From a bacterium (GTDB lineage: Bacteria > SZUA-79 > Acidulodesulfobacterales > Acidulodesulfobacteraceae), in NCBI GenBank assembly GCA_021822485.1, contig JAKAQP010000009.1:1-45864 (forward strand): a stretch of DNA of 45,864 nucleotides, given 5' to 3'. The position numbers were made by a program, and so were the translations under genes. This document shows, piece after piece, positions 18,042 through 26,214 of the stretch (position 1 is its first letter; every line of letters begins with the position of its first letter). The notes under the pieces are model-generated. The model had not been told where the DNA came from. It saw only the letters and a list, made by a program, of their open reading frames with translations, and ran no database searches.

Positions 18042-18055
18042 AATTTTAATTTTAT

Positions 18056-19452
18056 CTATATTCTTTTATAAATATCGTAAATATGTTCATAAAAATTTCC
18101 ATCTATTATGATATCGAAGTCTAAATAATAAATTTTATCGAATGCTTTATTATGCAATTTGTATATATATGCTTCTGACGTATCAGGAACAGGCGAATCC
18201 GTTCGTGATGCTTCGTTAAAATTTTTAAACCGCTTTAACTTTACGTAATCCTTTAAAGTCGTAACGGCTATATATTTAACGTCGGAATTAAGTATGTTTG
18301 TTATTTCTTTGAAATCGGTTTCATTGTATTCATAATGGTCGGCAAATTCCATTTTATAATCCGCAGACGCCCCGCAGTCCGTCAAATTTTCATAAAAATA
18401 ATCTGAATTGCCTATTGCGCATACCGATAGGATTTTGCCGCCTTTAGATTTAAATGCTTTTAAATCTTCAATGGATATAACGTTTTTTTGAGATATAAGT
18501 TTATTCGGTTTGTAATAAGAATAAAATACAAGGCAATTTTTATTGTATTTTTTTAATTTATTTTCGATTTCGGTTTTAAAAGGCGATAGATTTTCTAAAA
18601 GTTCCGGTCTGCATTTGTTTATAACTATGATATCGGCATATTTTAAAGCGCTTAGCGGTTCTCTTAAAATTCCTGCGGGAATGACGTTCTGTATGAATAT
18701 ATCTATGCTTGCGTCTATTAGAATTATGTTAATATCTTTTTTAATGTTTAACGCCGTGAAGCCGTCGTCTAAAATGGCAATTCTTTTATTTCCGTCAAAT
18801 TCATCATGAACGTCTTTGTAAGTGCATTCATATGTTATATCTATTACTTCTGTTTCTGATTCTGCCGTTTCATCCGGAATAATTTCGCTATTTTCGGCGT
18901 GCGAGGTATCTAAATTCCATTCCATTTCCGCAAGGTTGTAATATATTTCGTCGTTGTTAATGCAGGTTTTAGCCGCTGCGAGTCTGTTTTTCGATACGAT
19001 AACCGGAATATCTATTTTTTTTGATTTAAATTTTTCGATTAAAAGAAGGACTTCGTCGGGTAATTTATTTCTTGATTCGGGAATTTCATACTCCCATGCG
19101 GCTACATAGACTTTTTTTTTAAGCGTCCTTTATATCCGCGGGTTATAATGCAGGGTTTTAATTCTTTTTCGTATAAATATTCGGCTAAACTATAAGAAAA
19201 TGGAGTTTTTCCAGAGCCGCCCATGTTTATATTTCCGAAACTTATCGTGAATAACCCGGGTTCTTTGGCTTTTATGCCTCCAGCGGCTCTTTTTATTTTA
19301 GAAAATATTATAACCGCGAAAGATATTAAAATAAGCGGAAGTTTACCGCAAAATTTTAATAATTCGACAAAACTACCCCCACCCTTTTCGTCATTTTCCG
19401 GCTTTTTTGATTCGTTGGTCAAAAAATTTAGGATATATTTATAAAGTTTCAT
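18056..19452 (-). CDS. lpxK: Tetraacyldisaccharide 4'-kinase LpxK, two frames joined by a -1 shift at an A9 run
   Basis: LpxK phosphorylates the 4' position of the lipid A disaccharide at the inner membrane. The first frame (19452-19102) carries the membrane anchor (LPLILISFAVIIF), Walker A GGSGKT at 78-83 and ITRGYKGR at 103-110, then ends six codons later. The -1 frame picks up exactly at the A9G tract (19120-19111) with VYVAAWEYEIPESRNKLPDE, PVIVSKNRLAAAKT, then LDDGFTALNIKKDI and NVIPAGILREPLSAL, through to 18056. All family motifs are present once the shift is made. In the first frame the site reads A-AAA-AAG, a classic slippery heptamer. The joined product (about 465 residues) is longer than usual (about 330), partly from an acidic insert before the LDDG motif. 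It could be slippage-expressed, phase-variable, newly broken, or an indel error. Confidence 0.85.
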
Positions 19453-19476
19453 TTTTATGTTTATTTTATGTTTAAT

Positions 19477-20673
19477 TTATACTAAATCCGCCGATTTTTT
19501 TATTCTGTTTAACCCTTCTATGATAACGTCTAATCCGGTGGCAAACGACAATCTTATATAATTATCGTTGCCGAATTCAACGCCTGGAACAGCCGCAACG
19601 AGATATTTATCTAAAAGATAATCGCAATATTCGGAAGAAGAATTTATCGTTTCGCCTTTCGAATTTTTTAATTTTCCGAAAACTTTCGAAATATCGATGA
19701 AAAGATAAAAAGCGCCGTCCGGTTTAACGGGAGTCATGCTTTTTATGTTTTTTTCAAAGAAATCGAGCATATAATCCCTTCTTTTTTGAAATTCGCCGCG
19801 CATCATATCGGTGAATTCGTATCCTCCCTTTAACGCCGCAAGCGCTCCGTATTGGGCAAATGTAGTCGGATTAGAGGTACTCTGCGACTGTATATTGTTC
19901 ATGGCCGCAATTAAATCTTTAGGCCCTGCGGTATAGCCTATTCTGAAGCCCGTCATGGAATAAGTTTTAGATACGGCGTTGACGGCGACAGTATATTCTT
20001 TCATAGATTTATCCGCCATTAAAACGTTAAAAAACTTTTTACCGTCGAATATAATCTTTTCGTATATATCGTCGGTTATAATATATAGCCCTTGTTTTTT
20101 GGCAAAATCGGCTATTTCTACTATGTCCTTTTCGTCCATCATAACTCCGGTCGGATTTGACGGACTATTTATTATGACGCCCCTCGTTTTGGTGGTAATG
20201 CTGCTTTTAAATATTGCAAGGTTGAATTTAAAACCGTTTTTTGAAGTATCAGCAATTACCGGAACTCCGCCGGAAAGTTTTATAATTTCCGTATATGAAA
20301 CCCAGTAGGGCGAAGGAACTATTATTTCGTCACCCTCGTTAAGCATAGCCGTAAATATATTATATAAAGAATGTTTGCCGCCGCAGGACACGAGTATTTC
20401 CGAATTTTCGTATCTTACCCCATAGTCTTCCGAAAACTTTTCGGCTATGGCAGTTTTCAGTTCGTCTATGCCCGATACCGGCGTGTATTTAGTATGTCCT
20501 TTGTCAAGAGCGTCATTAACCGCTTTTTTTATATAATCCGGCGTGTCGAAATCAGGTTCTCCGGCGCCGAAACCCACGACGTTTTTTCCTTCGCTTTTTA
20601 GTTTTTTTGCTTTAGCCGTGATTGCAAGGGTAGCCGACGGCTTTATTAAAGAAGCTCTACATGAGAGTTTCAT
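19477..20673 (-). CDS. Class I/II pyridoxal-phosphate aminotransferase (aspartate aminotransferase type)
   Basis: A 398-residue fold-type-I aminotransferase of the Bacillus/Thermus AspC (I-gamma) group. It has GFGAGEPDFDTPDYI at 34-48, YTPVSGIDELK at 63-73, SPSNPTG around 170-176, the PLP aspartate in ITDDIYEKI and the Schiff-base lysine K236 in SKTYSMTGFRIGY; the C-terminal arginine is in NYIRLSFAT. Likely substrates are aspartate and 2-oxoglutarate, though prephenate or other amino acids are possible in this group. The start overlaps the end of coaD by 17 bp, and lpxK follows after 24 bp, so it sits inside the same transcription unit. Confidence 0.9.
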   Translation of the reverse strand: MKLSCRASLIKPSATLAITAKAKKLKSEGKNVVGFGAGEPDFDTPDYIKKAVNDALDKGHTKYTPVSGIDELKTAIAEKFSEDYGVRYENSEILVSCGGKHSLYNIFTAMLNEGDEIIVPSPYWVSYTEIIKLSGGVPVIADTSKNGFKFNLAIFKSSITTKTRGVIINSPSNPTGVMMDEKDIVEIADFAKKQGLYIITDDIYEKIIFDGKKFFNVLMADKSMKEYTVAVNAVSKTYSMTGFRIGYTAGPKDLIAAMNNIQSQSTSNPTTFAQYGALAALKGGYEFTDMMRGEFQKRRDYMLDFFEKNIKSMTPVKPDGAFYLFIDISKVFGKLKNSKGETINSSSEYCDYLLDKYLVAAVPGVEFGNDNYIRLSFATGLDVIIEGLNRIKKSADLV

Positions 20674-21193
20674 CGTTTTCTCCTTTTGCGTAAATTTTTG
20701 AAAGCTCCTCCGCTATTGCCGGAGGAACCATGCTTGAAACGTCTCCTCCAAGCCTGGAAATTTCTTTTACTATCGTGGAACTTAAAAAAGAATACTTTTC
20801 CGCCGTCATCATAAATATAGTTTCGATGTCTGAATTTAACGTTCTGTTCGTCGTAGCAAGCTGAAGCTCGTACTCGAAGTCCGAAACCGCCCTTAATCCT
20901 CTTATTATAACTTTTGCGTTTATACTTTCGACGTACTTTACTAAAAGACCTTTTAAGCCTACCACTTCGACCCGGCAGGAATCGATATCCCTATCGTCTT
21001 TTATTGTCCCGTTTATCAGCTCTATGCGCTTAGGCTGCGGAAAAAGATACGGTTTTTTTTTATTGCAGGCTACCGCGATTATAACCCTGTCGAATATATT
21101 GAGGCTTCTCTTTAAAATATCTAAATGGCCGTAAGTTACCGGATCGAACGAGCCGGGATAAACCCCTATCTTATATTTAATTGAATTTGACAT
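20657..21193 (-). CDS. coaD: Phosphopantetheine adenylyltransferase CoaD
   Basis: Catalyses the fourth step of coenzyme A synthesis, 4'-phosphopantetheine plus ATP to dephospho-CoA. The nucleotidyltransferase signature is GVYPGSFDPVTYGHLDI with the catalytic T/HxGH, followed by RGLRAVSDFEYELQLA and TAEKYSFLSSTIVKEI. I chose the ATG at 21193 (MSNSIKYKI) because AAGG precedes it; an upstream ATG at 21211 has no ribosome site. CoaD (KdtB) often sits with LPS genes, as here. Its partner coaBC is at 36.8 kb. Confidence 0.93.
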   Translation of the reverse strand: MSNSIKYKIGVYPGSFDPVTYGHLDILKRSLNIFDRVIIAVACNKKKPYLFPQPKRIELINGTIKDDRDIDSCRVEVVGLKGLLVKYVESINAKVIIRGLRAVSDFEYELQLATTNRTLNSDIETIFMMTAEKYSFLSSTIVKEISRLGGDVSSMVPPAIAEELSKIYAKGENDETLM

Positions 21194-21371
21194 AAACCTT
21201 ATTTTTATCATAAAATCGATAAAATTGCAATTACGTAAATTTTTACAAAATTTTTATTGATTTATTTTTGAAAATTTGATAAATTTAAAAAACTATATTC
21301 ATTCAATTAACAGCTTTACATTGAATATTTAATTTAAAATTTTTTAATATAAAAAAGGAGTAATTTTATTT

Positions 21372-21638
21372 ATGGCGAATCATAAATCTGCCGAAAAAAG
21401 AGCAAGACAGACAGAAAAAAGAACTGAAAGAAACAGGCGCAGTATTTCTAAAATGAAAACAGGCATAAAGAAATTTCAGGTTGCGATTGCCGAAAGCGAC
21501 AAAGAAAAAGCCTTATCTCTTTTTAATTTAAACGTATCTTATATTATGCAGTTAGCCGCAAAAAAAATTATACACGGGAATAATGCATCGAGAAAAGTTT
21601 CGGCCCTTGCCAAACTTAAGAATTCTATAAACGGTTAA
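21372..21638 (+). CDS. rpsT: 30S ribosomal protein S20
   Basis: An 88-residue, highly basic all-helical protein that binds the 5' domain of 16S rRNA. The start MANHKSAEKRARQTEKRTE is diagnostic, and KIIHGNNASRKVSALAKL is the conserved C-terminal part. An AAAAGGAG site precedes the ATG. Its last 14 bases overlap the convergent holA end. Confidence 0.97.
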   Translation: MANHKSAEKRARQTEKRTERNRRSISKMKTGIKKFQVAIAESDKEKALSLFNLNVSYIMQLAAKKIIHGNNASRKVSALAKLKNSING

Positions 21639-22614
21639 GTTTAAAAATAAATTCTTCGAAAATAATATCCGGCGGATAAGACGTTGTTTTAAGTTTTAAA
21701 TCAGCGTCTTCCAAAAGTTTAACGATTTTTCTCAACTCCGCCGTATTAAATAAAGAAAGATGTTTTAAAAATTTACCTTTAAGAAACGGTAAGACGGCAA
21801 TAGAATTTAATACCGTTTCGATATTCATGCCCGATTTCTCCTGAATTTTAGCCCTGTGAAGTTTTTTTGCCTCTCCGTATAATATAGATATGATTTTTAT
21901 CGGTTCTTCTCCGTCCGCGTAAAGAACGTCGAACATAGAAAAGGCTGCTCTGAAATCTCTGTCTAATATTTTATCGGTTAAATCGAATATGCTGAATTTT
22001 TTTGAAAAAGATATAAGAGATTTTATTTTTTCTATAGGTATTTCGGTTTTTACTTTTGAATCAGCCGAATTTGAGCCGGCGTTAATCCCCGAAGCTATTT
22101 TATCTAATTCGGAATCTATGTTAAGCAGGTTATTTCCTGTATATCGCATTATATAATAAGCCGATTCTTCCGATATAGATGCCCCTTTCTCCTTTGCCAA
22201 ATTTTTAATATAAGACGGTATTTCGTTATCGTATAGCTTTCTAACTTTATTTAACTTAAAGTAACCTGTATTTTTTAATTCTTTAAAAAATTTCCAATTT
22301 TCGTTTATTTTAGGTTCGTTATAATAAAAGATGACTAAAGTAGAAGGCGAAGGAGATTTTGCGTATTCAAGTATACTTTCGTCGTTAAGGAACGAATCGT
22401 CGAAATCTTCCGCTTGAACTATTCTCTTTTCGGCAAACGCGGGATAGCTTTCCGCAATATTCAAAAATTCCGAGGGAGAAGGTGCGATAAGCTTGTCGAA
22501 ATTGAAGTCGCATTCGCTTTCTGAAAGCGTGCCGGATTTTATTTTCTCTATTTCTTTATTTATTCTGAAATTGTCTTCGCCGTAAAAAAAATATATTAAA
22601 ACTTCATTATTCAT
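21625..22614 (-). CDS. holA: DNA polymerase III delta subunit HolA
   Basis: A 329-residue clamp-loader subunit that opens the beta clamp. The N-terminus EVLIYFFYGEDNFRINKEIEKI matches the family start (YLLYGEDxFL), followed by FAEKRIVQAEDFDDS, the helical collar region RYTGNNLLNIDSELDKI and a C-terminal ISILYGEAKKLHRAK. Sequence conservation in HolA is low, but motif order and length fit. rpsT and holA are commonly neighbours; here they are convergent and overlap by 14 bp. Confidence 0.88.
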   Translation of the reverse strand: MNNEVLIYFFYGEDNFRINKEIEKIKSGTLSESECDFNFDKLIAPSPSEFLNIAESYPAFAEKRIVQAEDFDDSFLNDESILEYAKSPSPSTLVIFYYNEPKINENWKFFKELKNTGYFKLNKVRKLYDNEIPSYIKNLAKEKGASISEESAYYIMRYTGNNLLNIDSELDKIASGINAGSNSADSKVKTEIPIEKIKSLISFSKKFSIFDLTDKILDRDFRAAFSMFDVLYADGEEPIKIISILYGEAKKLHRAKIQEKSGMNIETVLNSIAVLPFLKGKFLKHLSLFNTAELRKIVKLLEDADLKLKTTSYPPDIIFEEFIFKLNRL

Positions 22615-22666
22615 ATTATGATTGTATAATAAAATTTTTTTTTTTAAAAGGTTAGAGTTTTATTAG

Positions 22667-22695
22667 TTGACAATTTTAATATATTTTATTAATAT
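22667..22695 (+). promoter_or_regulatory. Putative secG promoter, very near the start codon
   Basis: Perfect TTGACA (22667-22672), a 17-nt spacer and TAATAT (22690-22695); an overlapping TATAAT is at 22693-22698. The secG ATG at 22704 follows within 9 nt with no Shine-Dalgarno, compatible with a leaderless mRNA. Confidence 0.5.
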
Positions 22696-22703
22696 AATTT
22701 ATT

Positions 22704-23030
22704 ATGATTATGTTTTTAACTATTTTATTGATTGTGTCCGCCGTATTTTTAGTTATAGTTATTCTTATGCAGCAGGGTAAGGGGCAGGAGATGGGAGCGG
22801 TTTTCGGTGGCAGTTCGCAGACTGTTTTCGGAGCGTCCGGAGCGGGGAATTTTTTAACCAAGGCTACTGCAGTAATAGCTATTATTTTTATGGCTTCCGC
22901 TTTTTTTATTTCTTATATTTCCGCTCAGAAGGAAAAAGGAATTAATATCTCTTCAAAATATACTGCGGCAAAAACCGTCAAATCATCTATGGCAGTCAAA
23001 AAAGCGCCGGTTAAAAACAAGTCTAAATAA
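22704..23030 (+). CDS. secG: Preprotein translocase subunit SecG
   Basis: A 108-residue membrane subunit of SecYEG that assists protein export. It has two hydrophobic segments (MFLTILLIVSAVFLVIVIL and ATAVIAIIFMASAFFISYI) separated by the conserved loop MQQGKGQEMGAVFGGSSQTV and FGASGAGNFLTKATA. The Lys-rich C-terminal tail is longer than in E. coli relatives but usual for the group. The tRNA-Leu gene lies downstream on the same strand. Confidence 0.94.
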   Translation: MIMFLTILLIVSAVFLVIVILMQQGKGQEMGAVFGGSSQTVFGASGAGNFLTKATAVIAIIFMASAFFISYISAQKEKGINISSKYTAAKTVKSSMAVKKAPVKNKSK

Positions 23031-23068
23031 TTTATATTTGGTTTTTATTAATTTATTTTATATATGAT

Positions 23069-23154
23069 GCCGAAGTGGTGGAACTGGTAGACACACCATC
23101 TTAAGGGGGTGGCGGACAAAATCCGTGCCGGTTCGATTCCGGCCTTCGGCACCA
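23069..23154 (+). tRNA. tRNA-Leu, anticodon reads AAG
   Basis: An 86-nt class II tRNA with encoded CCA. Acceptor GCCGAAG pairs with CTTCGGC; the T arm is GCCGG-TTCGATT-CCGGC; a long variable arm (about CGGACAAAATCCG) fits leucine. The anticodon stem CCATC/GGTGG encloses the loop TTAAGGG, so after U33 the anticodon is AAG (23103-23105), which would read CUN codons if A34 is deaminated to inosine. A shifted loop giving TAA breaks the stem. Confidence 0.93.
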
Positions 23155-23232
23155 CCTTTTATTTTAATTAATTACCCCTTCCATATTTATTATTTCTATT
23201 TTATTTTTTCAAATTTAACGCAACTTATTGCA

Positions 23233-24192
23233 TTACGTATTGGCGGTCAAATTCTTTTTCGACATCAAAATAATAAATTCTCTTAAAAAAGCGACATTAT
23301 AAAGTTCAGAATTTTTTTCCAAAAAATTTAAAGCGTCCGTTACGCTCATTTTAATTCTATACGGTCTGTTTCGCGTAAGCGAATCGAACCTGTTGGCGAT
23401 AATAATTATTTTTCCGTATGTCGAAATATCTTCCTCCATTTTACCGAAAGGATATCCCGTTCCGTTTGAAGATTCATGATGTTCAAGGACGCCGTTTATT
23501 ATATTTTTATTGTCTATGTCGTTGACGGCTAAAATTTCTTTGGAATATATAGGGTGCATTTTTATTTCTTCGGCCTCTTTTTCCGATAAACCGTTCTTCG
23601 ACAATATTTCTCTGGGTATTTTTAATTTTCCTATATCGTGCGTCAGTCCTGCAAAACCTATTTCATATAAAGATATTTTACCGGAAAAGCCCAGCCTGTT
23701 TGCTAAAGCCATAGCGTATATACTGACGTTCATACCGTGTCCCACTTCATTGTAGTCGTAGCTGGAAAGATTAAGCAAATTCATAAAAGCGAATTCGCTC
23801 ATCAATAAATATTCTATTGTAGTTTCTATCGATTTTTTGATATTTTCCTGATTATCTTTAAGATTTCCGGTAGTTATAACGTATTCGGCGTAAATTTTTG
23901 AATACATATAAATTTTTACAGCTTTTTCTTCAAAATTATAATCAGGCGATTTTATAATGTATTCGATATGTTCCAGCATATCGTTGTCATATTTATCTTT
24001 ATCTTTTGTTTCTATATATAGGTTTTCGACGCCGTTATTTTTAAGCCTTAACGCGTCGCTCTGCGAAAAAATAAGCGCTTTAGACCTGTATAAAATAAAA
24101 TTATCTCCGGATTTTAGGTATAGAGGATAATCGGAATTTTTACCGAATATCAAACTTTCTATAACTATAGGCGTATATTGTTTTTTTTCCAT
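23233..24192 (-). CDS. HD-GYP domain protein, probable c-di-GMP phosphodiesterase
   Basis: A 319-residue cytosolic protein. The N-terminal third (to about 130) is an unassigned domain with a SGDNFILYRSKALIFSQSDA region like the DUF3391-type or PilZ-like sensors often attached to HD-GYP. The HD-GYP core has H185-D186 with K189 (THDIGKLKIP), EEIKMHPIYS, LEHHESSNGTGYPFG with GYP at 246-248, and IIIIANRFDSLTRNRPYR. All the hallmark residues are present, so phosphodiesterase activity on c-di-GMP is expected. It is probably involved in motility or biofilm control; no partner gene is adjacent. Confidence 0.88.
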   Translation of the reverse strand: MEKKQYTPIVIESLIFGKNSDYPLYLKSGDNFILYRSKALIFSQSDALRLKNNGVENLYIETKDKDKYDNDMLEHIEYIIKSPDYNFEEKAVKIYMYSKIYAEYVITTGNLKDNQENIKKSIETTIEYLLMSEFAFMNLLNLSSYDYNEVGHGMNVSIYAMALANRLGFSGKISLYEIGFAGLTHDIGKLKIPREILSKNGLSEKEAEEIKMHPIYSKEILAVNDIDNKNIINGVLEHHESSNGTGYPFGKMEEDISTYGKIIIIANRFDSLTRNRPYRIKMSVTDALNFLEKNSELYNVAFLREFIILMSKKNLTANT

Positions 24193-24210
24193 TTGTTATG
24201 TTCTTTGCAT

Positions 24211-24876
24211 TTAAATAATTTCGGATTTTAGTCCTTTCTTACGCACCTTTTCCGCAAATTCCTCAGCCTGCTTTTTTTCGCCTACTATAGTTCCGTAGTG
24301 CATAGGTATAGACGTATCGGCTTTTATAACTGCCGCCGCTTCAACCGCCTCGCTTGGAGTCATAACGTAAGTTCCGCTTACCGGAATAAATAGAAGGTCT
24401 ATTTTTTCTTTTGATAGGTCGTTCATTTCAGGTATTAGGTCGGTATCGCCAGTGTGGTATATTTTAACGCCTTTAAACGTAACTATAAAACCTAATTTTT
24501 TGTCTTCTTTGGGATGATAAACCTTCCCTGGTTCCCTGAATTTATTAATATTATAAGCCGGTACGCCTTTAATATGCAAATCTTTAAAATCTAAAGAATC
24601 TCCCGGTTTTATAATTACGACTTCATTATCATATAATCCGTCTATTTCTTCGTTAGTCATCTCGTTCATAAACAGTACAGTAGAATCTTTAAGTATTTTA
24701 TGGATATCGTCGGGTGAAAAATGGTCGAAATGTTCATGCGATACAAAAATGAAATCAGCTTTAGGCTCGTCTCCATGTAATTTGAAAGGGTCGAAATATA
24801 AATATTTATGACCGTCGCTGACTAAAAAGCTGTCGTGGCAGAATCTTTTAATTTCTAATCCTTTATATCTAAACAT
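24211..24876 (-). CDS. UPF0173-type metallo-beta-lactamase-fold hydrolase
   Basis: A 221-residue member of the small MBL-fold family related to UlaG and UPF0173. Metal ligands lie in FVSHEHFDHFSPDD, with later ligands in IYHTGDTDLIPEM and IPMHYGTIVG. The start at 24876 (MFRYKGLEIKRF) is chosen because GGGAGG lies seven bases before it; the upstream in-frame ATG has no ribosome site. The substrate is unknown. It starts about 20 bp upstream of the HD-GYP gene and may be co-transcribed with it. Confidence 0.85.
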   Translation of the reverse strand: MFRYKGLEIKRFCHDSFLVSDGHKYLYFDPFKLHGDEPKADFIFVSHEHFDHFSPDDIHKILKDSTVLFMNEMTNEEIDGLYDNEVVIIKPGDSLDFKDLHIKGVPAYNINKFREPGKVYHPKEDKKLGFIVTFKGVKIYHTGDTDLIPEMNDLSKEKIDLLFIPVSGTYVMTPSEAVEAAAVIKADTSIPMHYGTIVGEKKQAEEFAEKVRKKGLKSEII

Positions 24877-25132
24877 AAAAACCTCCCACATGAATGTGAT
24901 GTTATAATAAATAAGCAATTAAATTAAACAAATTTAATTATCTTTTTTAATTTTATCATATATTTTAAAGATTTTTTAAAATTTTAAAAAATTTGCCTGA
25001 TTAAAATAAAGTTAAATAAAATATTTATTGTAATTATGTACGTTTGTCATATATAATAATTTAATAATCTTATGTTTAAGGTTAAATAATTAAGATTATA
25101 AATCATAAATTAATAAAGGCAAGGAGAAAATT

Positions 25133-26146
25133 ATGGCAAATTTAAGAATTGCGATTAACGGGTTTGGAAGAATAGGCAGAAACGTTTTTAGGGTTTTTCA
25201 GGAAATGATTGCCAAAGGAGAGCATATTGAAATCGTTGCGATTAACGATATTACCAATCCGCAGGTGCTTGCCCATCTTTTAAAGTACGATTCCGTTCAC
25301 GGCAAAGCTCCTTTTTACGTAGGTTACGATATAGACCATATAATTGCGGACGACAGAGAAACATTGATAACCGCTATAAAAGACCCGTCGGAACTTTTAT
25401 GGAAACATCTCGGCGTAGATTTGGTAATCGAATCTACAGGACTTTTTACTAAAAGAGACGGTGCGGAAAAACATTTAAAGGCCGGCGCCAAAAAGGTTTT
25501 AATTTCTGCCCCTGCGCATGATCCTGACGCCACTATCGTTCTCGGCGTTAACGATAAAAATTACGATAAGAGTAAGCATTTTATAGTTTCTATGGCTTCA
25601 TGCACGACAAACTGTCTTGCTCCGGTGGCAAAAGTGCTTAATGAAAATTTTACCATAGAAAAAGGCAATATGACCACCGCCCATTCTTATACCAATGACC
25701 AGAGAATATTGGATTTGCCGCATAAAGATTTGAGAAGGGCAAGAGCCGCTGCAGTTTCTATAATTCCAACAACTACAGGCGCAGCGAAAGCTCTTTGCGA
25801 AGTTCTTCCCGAACTTAAAGACAAGCTTGACGGAATGTCTTTAAGGGTGCCAACGCCGGATGTTTCTATTAACGATCTGGTTTGTAAAGTTTCTAAAAAA
25901 ACTTCGGTTTTGGAAGTTAATTCAAAATTGGAGGAGGCTGCCGATACATATTTGAAAGGAATTTTAGGATTCAGTAAAGAAGCGCTTGTTTCTATAGATT
26001 ATAGAGGCGATTCCCATTCTTCCATAGTCGATTCTCTTAGCACTAAAGTTATCGGCGACGATTTAGTTAAGGTTCTGGCATGGTACGATAACGAATGGGG
26101 TTATTCTACCCGGCTTGCCGAAATGGCCGTCTTTATGATGAAATAA
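25133..26146 (+). CDS. gap: Glyceraldehyde-3-phosphate dehydrogenase, type I
   Basis: A 337-residue glycolytic enzyme: glyceraldehyde 3-phosphate, NAD(P)+ and phosphate to 1,3-bisphosphoglycerate. NAD-binding INGFGRIGRNVFR is at the N-terminus, the catalytic cysteine is C157 in SCTTNC, and WYDNEWGYSTRLAEM is the conserved end. The residue after the second beta strand is Asn in AINDITNP rather than the usual NAD-specific Asp region, so cofactor choice is open. A strong AAGGAG site precedes the start. It heads a run with pgk, lspA, leuS and lptE. Confidence 0.96.
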   Translation: MANLRIAINGFGRIGRNVFRVFQEMIAKGEHIEIVAINDITNPQVLAHLLKYDSVHGKAPFYVGYDIDHIIADDRETLITAIKDPSELLWKHLGVDLVIESTGLFTKRDGAEKHLKAGAKKVLISAPAHDPDATIVLGVNDKNYDKSKHFIVSMASCTTNCLAPVAKVLNENFTIEKGNMTTAHSYTNDQRILDLPHKDLRRARAAAVSIIPTTTGAAKALCEVLPELKDKLDGMSLRVPTPDVSINDLVCKVSKKTSVLEVNSKLEEAADTYLKGILGFSKEALVSIDYRGDSHSSIVDSLSTKVIGDDLVKVLAWYDNEWGYSTRLAEMAVFMMK

Positions 26147-26214
26147 ATATATTTATAATTTAGTAATGATTATATATAATAAGCAATAAGCAATAGGAAA
26201 TAAGGAATTTGATG

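Noticed and set aside
23100-23108. Reading the tRNA anticodon as TAA (tRNA-Leu UAA)
   Set aside because: Moving the loop by one base to place TAA at 34-36 destroys the CCATC/GGTGG stem; the AAG reading keeps all five pairs.
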